A stretch of DNA of 64,000 nucleotides. Source: Streptococcus halotolerans. GTDB taxonomy: Bacteria; Bacillota; Bacilli; Lactobacillales; Streptococcaceae. The translations under genes were made by a program, and so were the position numbers. Numbering within the stretch: position 1 is the stretch's first letter; each line of letters starts with the position of its first letter. Of this stretch, positions 37,596 through 44,807 are shown one piece after another. The notes under the pieces were generated by a model. It was not told the DNA's origin. It made no database searches and was given only the letters and a program-made list of their open reading frames with translations. The DNA lies in NCBI RefSeq assembly GCF_001598035.1, contig NZ_CP014835.1, positions 496,001-560,000 of the forward strand, read 5' to 3'.

Positions 37596-39013
37596 GGCTC
37601 TTTGTCAACTGTAGTGGGTTGACTTATAGCTAACACCGAGAGAGGACCAGTTTGGTCTTCTCTTTTGTTGTGTTCAAAGCAAGATAAATCCGTTTTTTGA
37701 AGTTTTCGAAGTTCCTAAAGCCAAAAGCATTTCGCTTAATGACTTTAATAAGGTTGTTGGTGGCCTCTAGTTTGGCATTGGAATAAGGTAGTTTCAGAGC
37801 ATTAATAATCTTCTCTTTGTCTTTTAGAAAGGTTGACAAGACGGTCTTGAAGATGGGATGGACCTGTTTGATGGTATCAGAAATGAGTTCAAAGAAGTGT
37901 TTCTCCTGCTTTTCTTGGAAATGAAAGAGAAGGCATTGGAAGAGTTCATAGTGGTGACGTAGCTCATCAGAGTAGTTCAAAAGACGTTGCACAATCTCTT
38001 GATTGGTCAAGTGCATGCGAAAAGTTGGACGATAAAACCGTTTATCGTTTAGGTTACGACTATCTTGTTGGATGAGTTTCCAGTAACGTTTCAAGGCCTT
38101 ATAGTCGTGAGATTGACGCTCAAATTGGTTCATGATTTGGATACGGAGACGGTTCATAGCACGAGATAACTGTTGAACAATGTGGAACCTATCGAGAACA
38201 ATCTTCGCCTTAGGAAACAGTTGCTTAGCGATGTCATAATAGGGACTAAACATATCCATGGTGATGACTTTGACACGACTGCGCACCTTGTGAGAATACC
38301 GCATGAAATGATTTCTGATGACAGCTTGCGTCCGCCCATCAAGGATAGCGATAATCTTGTTAGCATCGAAATCTTGGGCAATAAAGCTCATCTTTCCCTT
38401 CTTGAAAGCATACTCATCCCAGGACATGTTCTCAGGTAACCAGGTTAAATCGGTCTTGCACTCAAAGCGGTTGAGTTGCCGATAGACAGTTGACACAGAG
38501 ATAGACAGGTCTTCAGCGATTTTTGTCATTGCTTCACGGCTCATGAGTTTGTCGGTGATTTTGTGGTTAATGATGTTGGGAATCTGATGATTTTCTCTGA
38601 CTAGAGAGGTCTTAGCGACAGCCATTTTCCCACACGCTTGACATTTGAAGCGACGCTTTTTGAGACGAATCAGTACTTTACAACCCGCCATTTCCAGATA
38701 GGGAATTTTGCAAGGCTTTTGGAAATCGTACTTTGTCATTTTTCCTTGACAATCAGGGCATTGCGGGGCATCATAATCTAACTTGGCATGATACTCTCTG
38801 TGAGTGAAGAACTTGTCAAATGTCTTTTCAAAAGTGATGTTAGGGTCTTTAATGTCAAGCGAATCTTTGATATAATCTAATTGTTCCATATGAGTCTTTC
38901 TAATGAGTGGTTTGGTTGCTCTTCATTATAAGTCATATGGGACTTTTTTGCTATATTCAAAAAGACTCCATAATCTCCGAGAAGAATTTACCCACTACAG
39001 AAATTATAGAGCC
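37596..39013 (-). mobile_element. Complete ISL3-family insertion sequence, copy 2 (1418 bp)
   Basis: Same length, ends and orientation as copy 1. Its own 8-bp target duplication is ATTTAAAA (37588-37595 and 39014-39021), different from that of copy 1, so it is an independent insertion. It interrupts the leader of a truncated response-regulator gene. Confidence 0.95.
37630..38889 (-). CDS. ISL3-family transposase, copy 2
   Basis: A 419-residue DDE transposase with the same sequence as copy 1: CPDC/CQAC zinc finger, helix-turn-helix, then the DDE catalytic domain ending in NAKLEATNNLIK. Complete identity between two copies 26.5 kb apart suggests recent transposition or gene conversion. No frameshift is seen. 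Confidence 0.95.
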   Translation of the reverse strand: MEQLDYIKDSLDIKDPNITFEKTFDKFFTHREYHAKLDYDAPQCPDCQGKMTKYDFQKPCKIPYLEMAGCKVLIRLKKRRFKCQACGKMAVAKTSLVRENHQIPNIINHKITDKLMSREAMTKIAEDLSISVSTVYRQLNRFECKTDLTWLPENMSWDEYAFKKGKMSFIAQDFDANKIIAILDGRTQAVIRNHFMRYSHKVRSRVKVITMDMFSPYYDIAKQLFPKAKIVLDRFHIVQQLSRAMNRLRIQIMNQFERQSHDYKALKRYWKLIQQDSRNLNDKRFYRPTFRMHLTNQEIVQRLLNYSDELRHHYELFQCLLFHFQEKQEKHFFELISDTIKQVHPIFKTVLSTFLKDKEKIINALKLPYSNAKLEATNNLIKVIKRNAFGFRNFENFKKRIYLALNTTKEKTKLVLSRC

Positions 39014-39058
39014 ATTTAAAATGGTTCATAATTTATTATTTCTTGTTTTAGAGGAGTA

Positions 39059-39130
39059 ATGGTGTATAAGATTTTAGCTATTGATGATGATCAAGAAATT
39101 TTAAAGCTCATGAAGACAGCTTTGGAGTAA
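39059..39130 (+). pseudogene. Response-regulator gene stump (first 23 codons)
   Basis: After a good ribosome site (GAGGAG, three bases before the ATG) the frame reads MVYKILAIDDDQEILKLMKT and then ALE before a stop. KILAIDDD is the N terminus of a receiver domain with its acidic pocket. The rest of the gene is gone: the sequence changes at about 39131 into an IS200-like relic. The missing kinase partner is not in the window. Confidence 0.75.
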
Positions 39131-39354
39131 TCGCTAGAATGGGCACTATTCAGCCAACGGCACATGGCTGACATGCTGTATTTGTCCTTGTTAACAGTGA
39201 TGACTTCTCTTCTCGGGCCATAATCAGCGAATACCTCGCCCAAACTGCTTCTATATTGATGATAAATGACTCTTCGTCTATACTTAGGGGTAAACACATT
39301 GTGGTAGAACACATCCACTTTTTGGCTGATAAACTAGTATGCCTTTTGTGCCAT
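39131..39354 (-). pseudogene. IS200/IS605-family transposase TnpA remnant
   Basis: Reading leftwards from the ATG at 39354, the frame starts MAQKAY, hits TAG at codon 7, and then continues in frame with VDVFYHNVFTPKYRRRVIYH, the hallmark N terminus of IS200 TnpA (VFTPKYRR). Beyond about 60 codons the homology breaks up; the catalytic Tyr region is missing. A ribosome site (AAAGGAG) precedes the ATG. Non-functional. Confidence 0.8.
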
Positions 39355-39455
39355 ATTATGATCTCCTTTCGCTTTACAGTAGGTTTAAACACCCTTGTTG
39401 TATCGCGTTTGGAGATTTTTTGTATAACAGTCGATGCGCACCCGCATAGCGGGTG
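39131..39455 (-). mobile_element. IS200-like relic
   Basis: Includes the TnpA remnant and, upstream of it, the perfect hairpin CACCCGC-ATA-GCGGGTG (39439-39455) expected at the left end of IS200 elements, which lack inverted-repeat ends and are recognised as hairpins. The right end is lost at the junction with the response-regulator stump. Confidence 0.65.
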
Positions 39456-39510
39456 GTTTATTTGTCTCGCACCTATCGGAGTGAGACTGGGCTTAAAGCC
39501 ACACAAATAG

Positions 39511-39550
39511 AAAAGATTCCAAAGTCACTACAGATTTTGGAATCTTTTTT
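39511..39550. terminator. Terminator-like hairpin in the relic region
   Basis: AAAAGATTCCAAA pairs with TTTTGGAATCTTTT, followed by T on the plus strand and preceded by A on the minus side. It has no intact gene to serve. Confidence 0.6.
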
Positions 39551-39579
39551 AATATACCTTGTTATTGAACGTCTACCTT

Positions 39580-39667
39580 TTCATTAGAAGTCATATGGAA
39601 CTTTTTGATGTTGAAAAAGCCTTATCATTTCTGCGGTGGCATTACCTACTACAGAAATGATAGGGCT
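39580..39667 (-). mobile_element. Decayed right end of a related ISL3 element
   Basis: The text AAGTCATATGGAACTTTTT and, further right, TACCTACTACAGAAATGATA mirrors the right-hand 80 bases of the intact ISL3 copies. The terminal 24 bases match the IS end at 20 positions. No transposase gene remains beside it. Confidence 0.7.
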
Positions 39668-39699
39668 AAAAATTCGAATGCCGTAATTTTGTGGTTACT

Positions 39700-41418
39700 T
39701 TATTTTACGAAGTCATTAATTTCTTTTTCGATATTAGCAACTTTTTCGTTGGCTTCATCTAAGGTTTCACCGACAGTTGCGATATAGAATTTGATTTTTG
39801 GTTCTGTTCCTGAAGGACGAACGGCAAACCATGAATCATCTGTCAACGTGTATTTAAGAACATCTGACGGAGGAGTTGTCAGCTTCGTTGTTGTGCCATC
39901 AAGGGCAACAGCTTTTTGTTCTGCGAAGTCTTCAAAGAGTGCAATGTCAGTTTTATTGAACTGGTCAGGAGCATTGTCACGGAATTTAGACATAATGGCT
40001 TTAATCTGTTCAGCACCATCTTTACCAGACAAAGTGACAGAAATGGTTTTTTCTGCAAAGTAGCCGTATTCTTTGAAAATCTCATCAATACCATCGGCGA
40101 GAGTCAAACCACGAGAGCGATAGTAAGCAGCGATTTCAGCGACCATAAGAACAGCTTGAATGGCATCCTTATCACGCACGAATGGTTTAATAAGGTAACC
40201 AAAGCTTTCTTCAAAACCGAACATGTAAGTGTGGTTGCCAGTTTCTTCAAACTCTTGGATTTTTTCAGCGATAAATTTGAACCCTGTTAAGACGTTAAAC
40301 ATGGTTGCACCGTAACTTTCGGCGATTTTAGTAACCAATTCTGTTGATACGATTGACTTAGCAAGGGCAGCATTAGTAGGAAGTGTGCCAGCTGTTTTGT
40401 GAGCTTCAAGCACATACTTGGCTATAAGCGCACCAATTTGGTTTCCAGAAAGATTCCAATAAGAACCGTCGGCTTGACGCACTTCAACCCCAACACGGTC
40501 AGCATCTGGGTCTGTCGCAAGGAGAACATCAGCATCAATGCTGCGTCCTAATTCTTCAGCAAGCGCAAAAGCTGCTTGGCTTTCTGGGTTTGGTGAAGCA
40601 ACAGTTGTGAAATCAGGATCTACAGTTGCTTGGCTTTCGACAATTTGAACGGATTCAAATCCAGCTTCGGCAAGGGATCGACGAGCCAACATTTCTCCAG
40701 TTCCATGAAGTGGTGTGTAGACAATTTTCATGTCTTTGCCATATTGTTCAATCAAGTCGCGGTTGATATTGATTGTTTTTAACTCATCAAGATAGAGACG
40801 GTCTGTCTCTTCCCCAAGAACAGTGATAAGGCCAGAGGCTTTGCTTTCTTCTAAATCCGCTAATTCAACAGAGAAAGGATCTTCGATACCACGGATGTAA
40901 TCGGTCAGTGCAGAAGCATCTGCAGGTGGCATTTGACCGCCATCTTCACCATAAACTTTATAGCCGTTAAATTCTTTAGGGTTGTGACTTGCAGTCACCA
41001 TAATGCCAGCGATGGCATTGTAGTGGCGCACAGCAAAAGATAACTCAGGTGTCGGACGTAAACTCTCAAAGACATATGACTTGATACCATGAGCTGCCAA
41101 AACTTGAGCCGACTCAAAAGCAAATTCTGGAGAGAAGTGACGTGTATCGTACGCAATGGCTACACCACGTTTTTTAGCCTCTTCGCCTTTGGATTCGACC
41201 AATTTGGCTAAGCCTTCTGTTGCCTGACGAACAACAAAGATATTGATACGATTAGTACCCGCACCAATATAACCGCGCATCCCTGCCGTACCGAATTCCA
41301 AATTTGTATAGAAAGCATCTTCTTTTGTAGATTCATCCATTCCTTCTAACTCTTGGCGAAGGTAATCAGGAAGCTGGTCAGAGGCTAGCCATTTGTCGTA
41401 AGTGTCTTGATAAGTCAT
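39700..41418 (-). CDS. pgmA: Phosphoglucomutase/phosphomannomutase family protein (PgcA-like)
   Basis: A 572-residue alpha-D-phosphohexomutase interconverting glucose 1-phosphate and glucose 6-phosphate for wall and capsule sugar synthesis. The phosphoserine loop is TASHNP, the metal loop ATDPDADRVG, the sugar loop FGFEESFGY and the phosphate-binding loop VRPSGTEPKIKFY. The ATG at 41418 with AAAAGGAG upstream was chosen over an in-frame codon two residues earlier. A probable CcpA site overlaps its promoter. Confidence 0.93.
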   Translation of the reverse strand: MTYQDTYDKWLASDQLPDYLRQELEGMDESTKEDAFYTNLEFGTAGMRGYIGAGTNRINIFVVRQATEGLAKLVESKGEEAKKRGVAIAYDTRHFSPEFAFESAQVLAAHGIKSYVFESLRPTPELSFAVRHYNAIAGIMVTASHNPKEFNGYKVYGEDGGQMPPADASALTDYIRGIEDPFSVELADLEESKASGLITVLGEETDRLYLDELKTININRDLIEQYGKDMKIVYTPLHGTGEMLARRSLAEAGFESVQIVESQATVDPDFTTVASPNPESQAAFALAEELGRSIDADVLLATDPDADRVGVEVRQADGSYWNLSGNQIGALIAKYVLEAHKTAGTLPTNAALAKSIVSTELVTKIAESYGATMFNVLTGFKFIAEKIQEFEETGNHTYMFGFEESFGYLIKPFVRDKDAIQAVLMVAEIAAYYRSRGLTLADGIDEIFKEYGYFAEKTISVTLSGKDGAEQIKAIMSKFRDNAPDQFNKTDIALFEDFAEQKAVALDGTTTKLTTPPSDVLKYTLTDDSWFAVRPSGTEPKIKFYIATVGETLDEANEKVANIEKEINDFVK

Positions 41419-41460
41419 AAGCAACTCCTTTTAATGTTCTTTCAATTGTTTTTAAATTAT

Positions 41461-41483
41461 TCTAAACGCTTTCAATTATACCA
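41461..41483 (-). promoter_or_regulatory. pgm promoter with overlapping cre-like site
   Basis: On the minus strand, TG-G-TATAAT (TATAAT at 41475-41480) is followed at once by TTGAAAGCGTTTAGA (41461-41475), which fits the cre consensus WTGNAANCGNWNNCW at all but one fixed position. CcpA bound here would block the transcription start, giving glucose repression. Confidence 0.55.
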
Positions 41484-41523
41484 TGTTTGCAGAAAAAAAA
41501 CTATGAGATTTACATGGTTCTAT

Positions 41524-42093
41524 CTATTTTTTAAATCGCTCCAGTCTAGGCACCATAACAGAGACAAGAACTGCAGAGATAATCATTTCAGCGATAGCAT
41601 TTGATGAAACAATAGCAGCAAGTAGTGCCTGAATATTGCCTCCGTAAATCGTTGAGAAAAAGACAAAAATTCCTGAAAGAACGAATACGGTATTGGTTAA
41701 GGAACCAACTAGCCCTGAGAGTGCTAAACCAATTCGATTATTGAGGCACTTATAAACGAAAAATGGAGTAATACCGATTAAAATACGGGGAACAAGTGCT
41801 ATGAGAGCAGACGTTAAATTTCCATTTTCGACAAAGGGCGAGAAAAGATAACTAGTAGGTAGTATGATGATACTATTTGTGACAAGACTCATTAGCCCCA
41901 TTAAAAACCCTAAACTAGCTCCAACTTTGGGACCGTACAAGATGGCAGCGATAATGACCGGAATCTGTACAAGTGTTGGCTTGATAGGGATAGGCCAAAT
42001 ACTAAAAATCATATTACTTAATAGTTGAATAATAAGCATGACAGCGAAGAAAATAGCAATCGTTGCTGTTTGGCGAGCTTTATTTGTTTTCAC
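41524..42093 (-). CDS. panT: ECF transporter S component, probably pantothenate (PanT)
   Basis: A 189-residue membrane protein with about six hydrophobic segments, of the energy-coupling-factor substrate-binding class. The specificity call rests on its position: it overlaps coaC by 14 bases in a panT-coaC-coaB operon. The start taken is GTG at 42093, seven bases after GAGGAG; an upstream TTG overlaps that site. The shared ECF ATPases and T component must be encoded elsewhere. Confidence 0.82.
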   Translation of the reverse strand: MKTNKARQTATIAIFFAVMLIIQLLSNMIFSIWPIPIKPTLVQIPVIIAAILYGPKVGASLGFLMGLMSLVTNSIIILPTSYLFSPFVENGNLTSALIALVPRILIGITPFFVYKCLNNRIGLALSGLVGSLTNTVFVLSGIFVFFSTIYGGNIQALLAAIVSSNAIAEMIISAVLVSVMVPRLERFKK

Positions 42094-42631
42094 AGAGTGT
42101 CTCCTCAATGGTTTTTATAATAATATCGATATCAGCAAGAGCACCGCGTCCAATATCACCGCAAGCCAGAATGGCTAATTTTGGTTCTATCTCACGATAG
42201 CCGTAAGATTTCAACCGTTTGATATTGGCTTGTGTTGCAGGATGATCATACATCTTAGTATTCATAGCAGGTGCAAACAGTTTTGGAGTGGAAGATGGTA
42301 AGGCTAAAGCCGTTGAGGTTACCATATTATTTGCCATCCCATTTGCCAATTGAGCAATCGTGTTAGCAGAAGCTGGCGCAAGAATGAACAAATCAGCTTC
42401 CTTACCAAGGTCAATATGGTTAATGCGATCGGCTATTTTTTCCTCCATAACATCCAGATGTACAGGATTTTTAGAAAGAACTTGCAAGGTTAAAGGGGTT
42501 ATAAATGCTGTGGCAGCTTCAGTCATGATGATATGGACCTTATATCCTAATTTCCCCAATTGACTAGTTATATCAGCTGCTTTGTAAGCTGATATGGAAC
42601 CTGAAACAGCTAATAAAATGGTTTTAGTCAT
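42080..42631 (-). CDS. coaC: Phosphopantothenoylcysteine decarboxylase
   Basis: A 183-residue HFCD-family flavoprotein decarboxylating phosphopantothenoylcysteine to phosphopantetheine. It has the FMN motif VSGSISAYKAA, the PASANTIAQLANG and PAMNTKMY motifs, and a Cys in the C-terminal substrate flap (LAILACGDIGRGAL). In most bacteria CoaC and CoaB are fused; here they are separate genes, as in other streptococci. It overlaps coaB by eight bases. Confidence 0.93.
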   Translation of the reverse strand: MTKTILLAVSGSISAYKAADITSQLGKLGYKVHIIMTEAATAFITPLTLQVLSKNPVHLDVMEEKIADRINHIDLGKEADLFILAPASANTIAQLANGMANNMVTSTALALPSSTPKLFAPAMNTKMYDHPATQANIKRLKSYGYREIEPKLAILACGDIGRGALADIDIIIKTIEETLCENK

Positions 42632-43310
42632 CTTTGGTTACCTCTTTATAGATTAATTGAGCAATTTCCCTTTTAGTGCTAGCTTCTTGAATAATATCAT
42701 GGCCAACCAGCCAAGCTTGGTGAGCATCAGCAGTAATCTGACTCAAATCATTAGCTACAATCAAGTCTGCCCTATTTTTTCTAAGACTCTCACGCGCAAC
42801 CGATACTAACTCTTCCTTAGAAACATCGACTAATAGCTTAAAACCAATCAACTGAATAGATGGATTCCACTGTTTAACCTGCGAAATCAGTTTGGGTGTT
42901 TTTTTTAAGAATAACACCTGATAATCAGATTTTGAAGAAATCTTGGTTTCAGTATTGTTTTTTTCTAACAGTTGATCAACATTAGATGTCTGCTTCAATT
43001 CTTCTAGGTCAGTCATATAAACTGGCGTATAATCAGATACAGCCATGGCATGGATTAACACATGATGTTTAGGCACCAAGCTTTCTAAAGCTTTCTGTAA
43101 ACTAGTAACAGAAGAAATGAGGTTAAGTGATAAATGAGGATGGCTATCGGGCTTTAAGGCCTGCTTTGTTGTCACCAAGGTTACTTCGTGACCTTGATTT
43201 AGAAACGTTTCGGCAACGACTTTCCCCAATCTTCCAGTTGAATGATTGGTAATGCCACGAACAGAATCGATAGCTTCAGTTGTTCCACCAGATGTAATCA
43301 AAATTTTCAT
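42624..43310 (-). CDS. coaB: Phosphopantothenate--cysteine ligase
   Basis: A 228-residue CTP-dependent ligase joining cysteine to phosphopantothenate. It opens MKILITSGGTTEAIDSVRGI with NHSTGRLG, the nucleotide-binding region of CoaB, and has AVSDYTP. ATG 43310 gives the family N terminus; the codon pair just before it (ATG CTT) would extend by two residues. No Shine-Dalgarno sequence exists, and a -10 box ends six bases before ATG 43310, so the mRNA is probably leaderless. Confidence 0.92.
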   Translation of the reverse strand: MKILITSGGTTEAIDSVRGITNHSTGRLGKVVAETFLNQGHEVTLVTTKQALKPDSHPHLSLNLISSVTSLQKALESLVPKHHVLIHAMAVSDYTPVYMTDLEELKQTSNVDQLLEKNNTETKISSKSDYQVLFLKKTPKLISQVKQWNPSIQLIGFKLLVDVSKEELVSVARESLRKNRADLIVANDLSQITADAHQAWLVGHDIIQEASTKREIAQLIYKEVTKDD

Positions 43311-43316
43311 AAGCAT

Positions 43317-43345
43317 ATTGTACTAAAAAAGCCTTAATTGGTAAA
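43317..43345 (-). promoter_or_regulatory. Promoter of coaB-coaC-panT
   Basis: Minus strand: -35 TTTACC (43340-43345), 17-base spacer, -10 TACAAT (43317-43322). The expected start point is the ATG at 43310 itself. Confidence 0.55.
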
Positions 43346-43439
43346 CTTTTTGCTTAGTTCACAAAAGATAATGTGTTGAGTTCTTCAATAACTTGATGTA
43401 TCATAGATAAAGTTAGAAATCGAGAAAAGGAGTCAACTA

Positions 43440-44270
43440 GTGTCCAAGTCTTTAGAGTTGCTCAGCCCCCTGAAGCTAAATGTGTTTGGTCTTTATGAAG
43501 ATCCCAGTAAACAAACAGTCCAACCTTTTGCTTGGGCAGACACTTTCTTACGTTACATTAGTCAGCAACCTGACAGTATGATCCTGCACTTTTGGCCAAT
43601 GGAAAACATTGTCATTTTGGGAATGCTTGATCGACAAGTCCCCCATTTTGAAGATGGTTTGCAAGTTATTAAAACTCTTGGGTATCAACCGATTATTCGA
43701 AACATTGGTGGGCTAGGAGTGATTTCAGATGATGGTGTTTTGAATTTTTCATTGATTTTACCCAATGCCAATCAATTATCTATAAACGATGCCTATCTGC
43801 TTATGGTAGAGTTAATTCGTGATATGTTTAGTGATTTTGAAGCGATTATTGAACATTTTGAAGTGCCACAATCCTATTGTCCCGGAACTTTTGATTTGAG
43901 CATTATGGGAAAAAAATTTGCGGGGATTGCTCAAAGACGCATTAAAGATGCCGTCGTTATTTCGATTTACCTCAGTGTCTACGGAGACCAGGAATTTCGT
44001 GGTCATTTGGTGAAATCCTTCTATGAAAGTGGGATTCAAGAAGAGCAGACTACTGTGAAATATCCTGATATTGATCCAGAGTGTATGGCTAATCTCTCAG
44101 ACCTACTTGATACTTCATTTACGATTGAGGATATTCAAAACAGGGCTATTCAAAGTCTTGAAAAATTAGGCATGATCAAACATCAACTGCATTTAAATCA
44201 AGACTTGATGACAACTTATGAAAAATATTTAAAGCAACATTTAAATCGTAACATAAGCACTTTAAGCTGA
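43440..44270 (+). CDS. lipL: LipL-like octanoyl-[GcvH]:protein N-octanoyltransferase
   Basis: A 276-residue member of the BPL/LplA/LipB fold. It reads SYCPGTFDLSIMGKKFAGIA, with Cys147 at the position of the active-site Cys of Bacillus LipL, and IIRNIGGLGVISDDG upstream. LipL moves octanoyl groups from GcvH to the E2 subunits of dehydrogenase complexes, and the next gene encodes a GcvH-like carrier, which supports the call over a plain lipoate ligase. The start is GTG at 43440 after AAAGGAG. Confidence 0.8.
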   Translation: MSKSLELLSPLKLNVFGLYEDPSKQTVQPFAWADTFLRYISQQPDSMILHFWPMENIVILGMLDRQVPHFEDGLQVIKTLGYQPIIRNIGGLGVISDDGVLNFSLILPNANQLSINDAYLLMVELIRDMFSDFEAIIEHFEVPQSYCPGTFDLSIMGKKFAGIAQRRIKDAVVISIYLSVYGDQEFRGHLVKSFYESGIQEEQTTVKYPDIDPECMANLSDLLDTSFTIEDIQNRAIQSLEKLGMIKHQLHLNQDLMTTYEKYLKQHLNRNISTLS

Positions 44271-44334
44271 TTTTTAACCTAAATCTTGTTATAATAATAT
44301 CATTTGAAAGAATAAAAAGAGGCAAGGAGAACTC

Positions 44335-44673
44335 ATGACAAAAGTAGCAAATTCATTACTCATTACAAAAGAAGAAGATCTTTACAGAATTAGTATGACT
44401 CCAGAATTACAAGAGGTTCTTGGAGACATTGCCTACATTGACTTTACAGAAGAAGACGCCGTAGAGGTGGATGATAGCCTATTAAATCTTGAAAGCTCAA
44501 AAGCTGTGATGGAGCTAGCAAGTCCTCTAGCAGGGACGATTGTTTCTCGCAATGAGGAGGCTGGTGCTAATCCTGATTTATTAAATCAAACGGATGCCTC
44601 TAAAAATTGGATTGTCACTTTATCAAATGTTGACGAGGCTGCTTACGAGGCTTTAGAAGATCCTAAAAATTAA
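44335..44673 (+). CDS. gcvH: GcvH-like lipoyl carrier protein
   Basis: A 112-residue H-protein-like domain with the lipoylation site in NLESSKAVMELASPLAG (Lys56). It is shorter than standard GcvH (about 125-130 residues) and no glycine cleavage genes (gcvT, gcvP) are in the window. With LipL beside it, it probably serves as the carrier in lipoate assembly or relay rather than in glycine breakdown. AAGGAG precedes the start; a terminator follows. Confidence 0.85.
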   Translation: MTKVANSLLITKEEDLYRISMTPELQEVLGDIAYIDFTEEDAVEVDDSLLNLESSKAVMELASPLAGTIVSRNEEAGANPDLLNQTDASKNWIVTLSNVDEAAYEALEDPKN

Positions 44674-44705
44674 GGGAACAGAGATTTCCATCTGTTTCCT
44701 TTTTT
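44674..44705 (+). terminator. Terminator of lipL-gcvH
   Basis: Stem GGGAACAGA (44674-44682) / TCTGTTTCC (44691-44699), then T run. Confidence 0.8.
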
Positions 44706-44720
44706 AATCCAACATAAAAG

Positions 44721-44780
44721 CGAACGTTTTTCGTTCAAAACATTAACAACATGCATATTATTGATTCGCTGTGATATAAT
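44721..44780 (+). promoter_or_regulatory. fhs promoter region
   Basis: TG-A-TATAAT at 44772-44780 is 28 bases before fhs. About 35 bases upstream is the inverted repeat GAACG-TTTTT-CGTTC (44722-44736), each arm with a CGAA core. PurR sites in Firmicutes contain CGAA boxes, and fhs serves purine synthesis, so purine control is possible but unproven. Confidence 0.45.
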
Positions 44781-44807
44781 GCCATTATTAACCAGAAAGG
44801 GTGTCTC

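Noticed and set aside
11076..39021. Composite transposon made by the two ISL3 copies
   Set aside because: The target repeats are different for each copy and the enclosed genes are ordinary core genes in streptococcal order, so these are two separate insertions.
39150..39510. Open frames on both strands in the IS200 relic
   Set aside because: They are out-of-frame readings of the decayed TnpA and its end hairpin.
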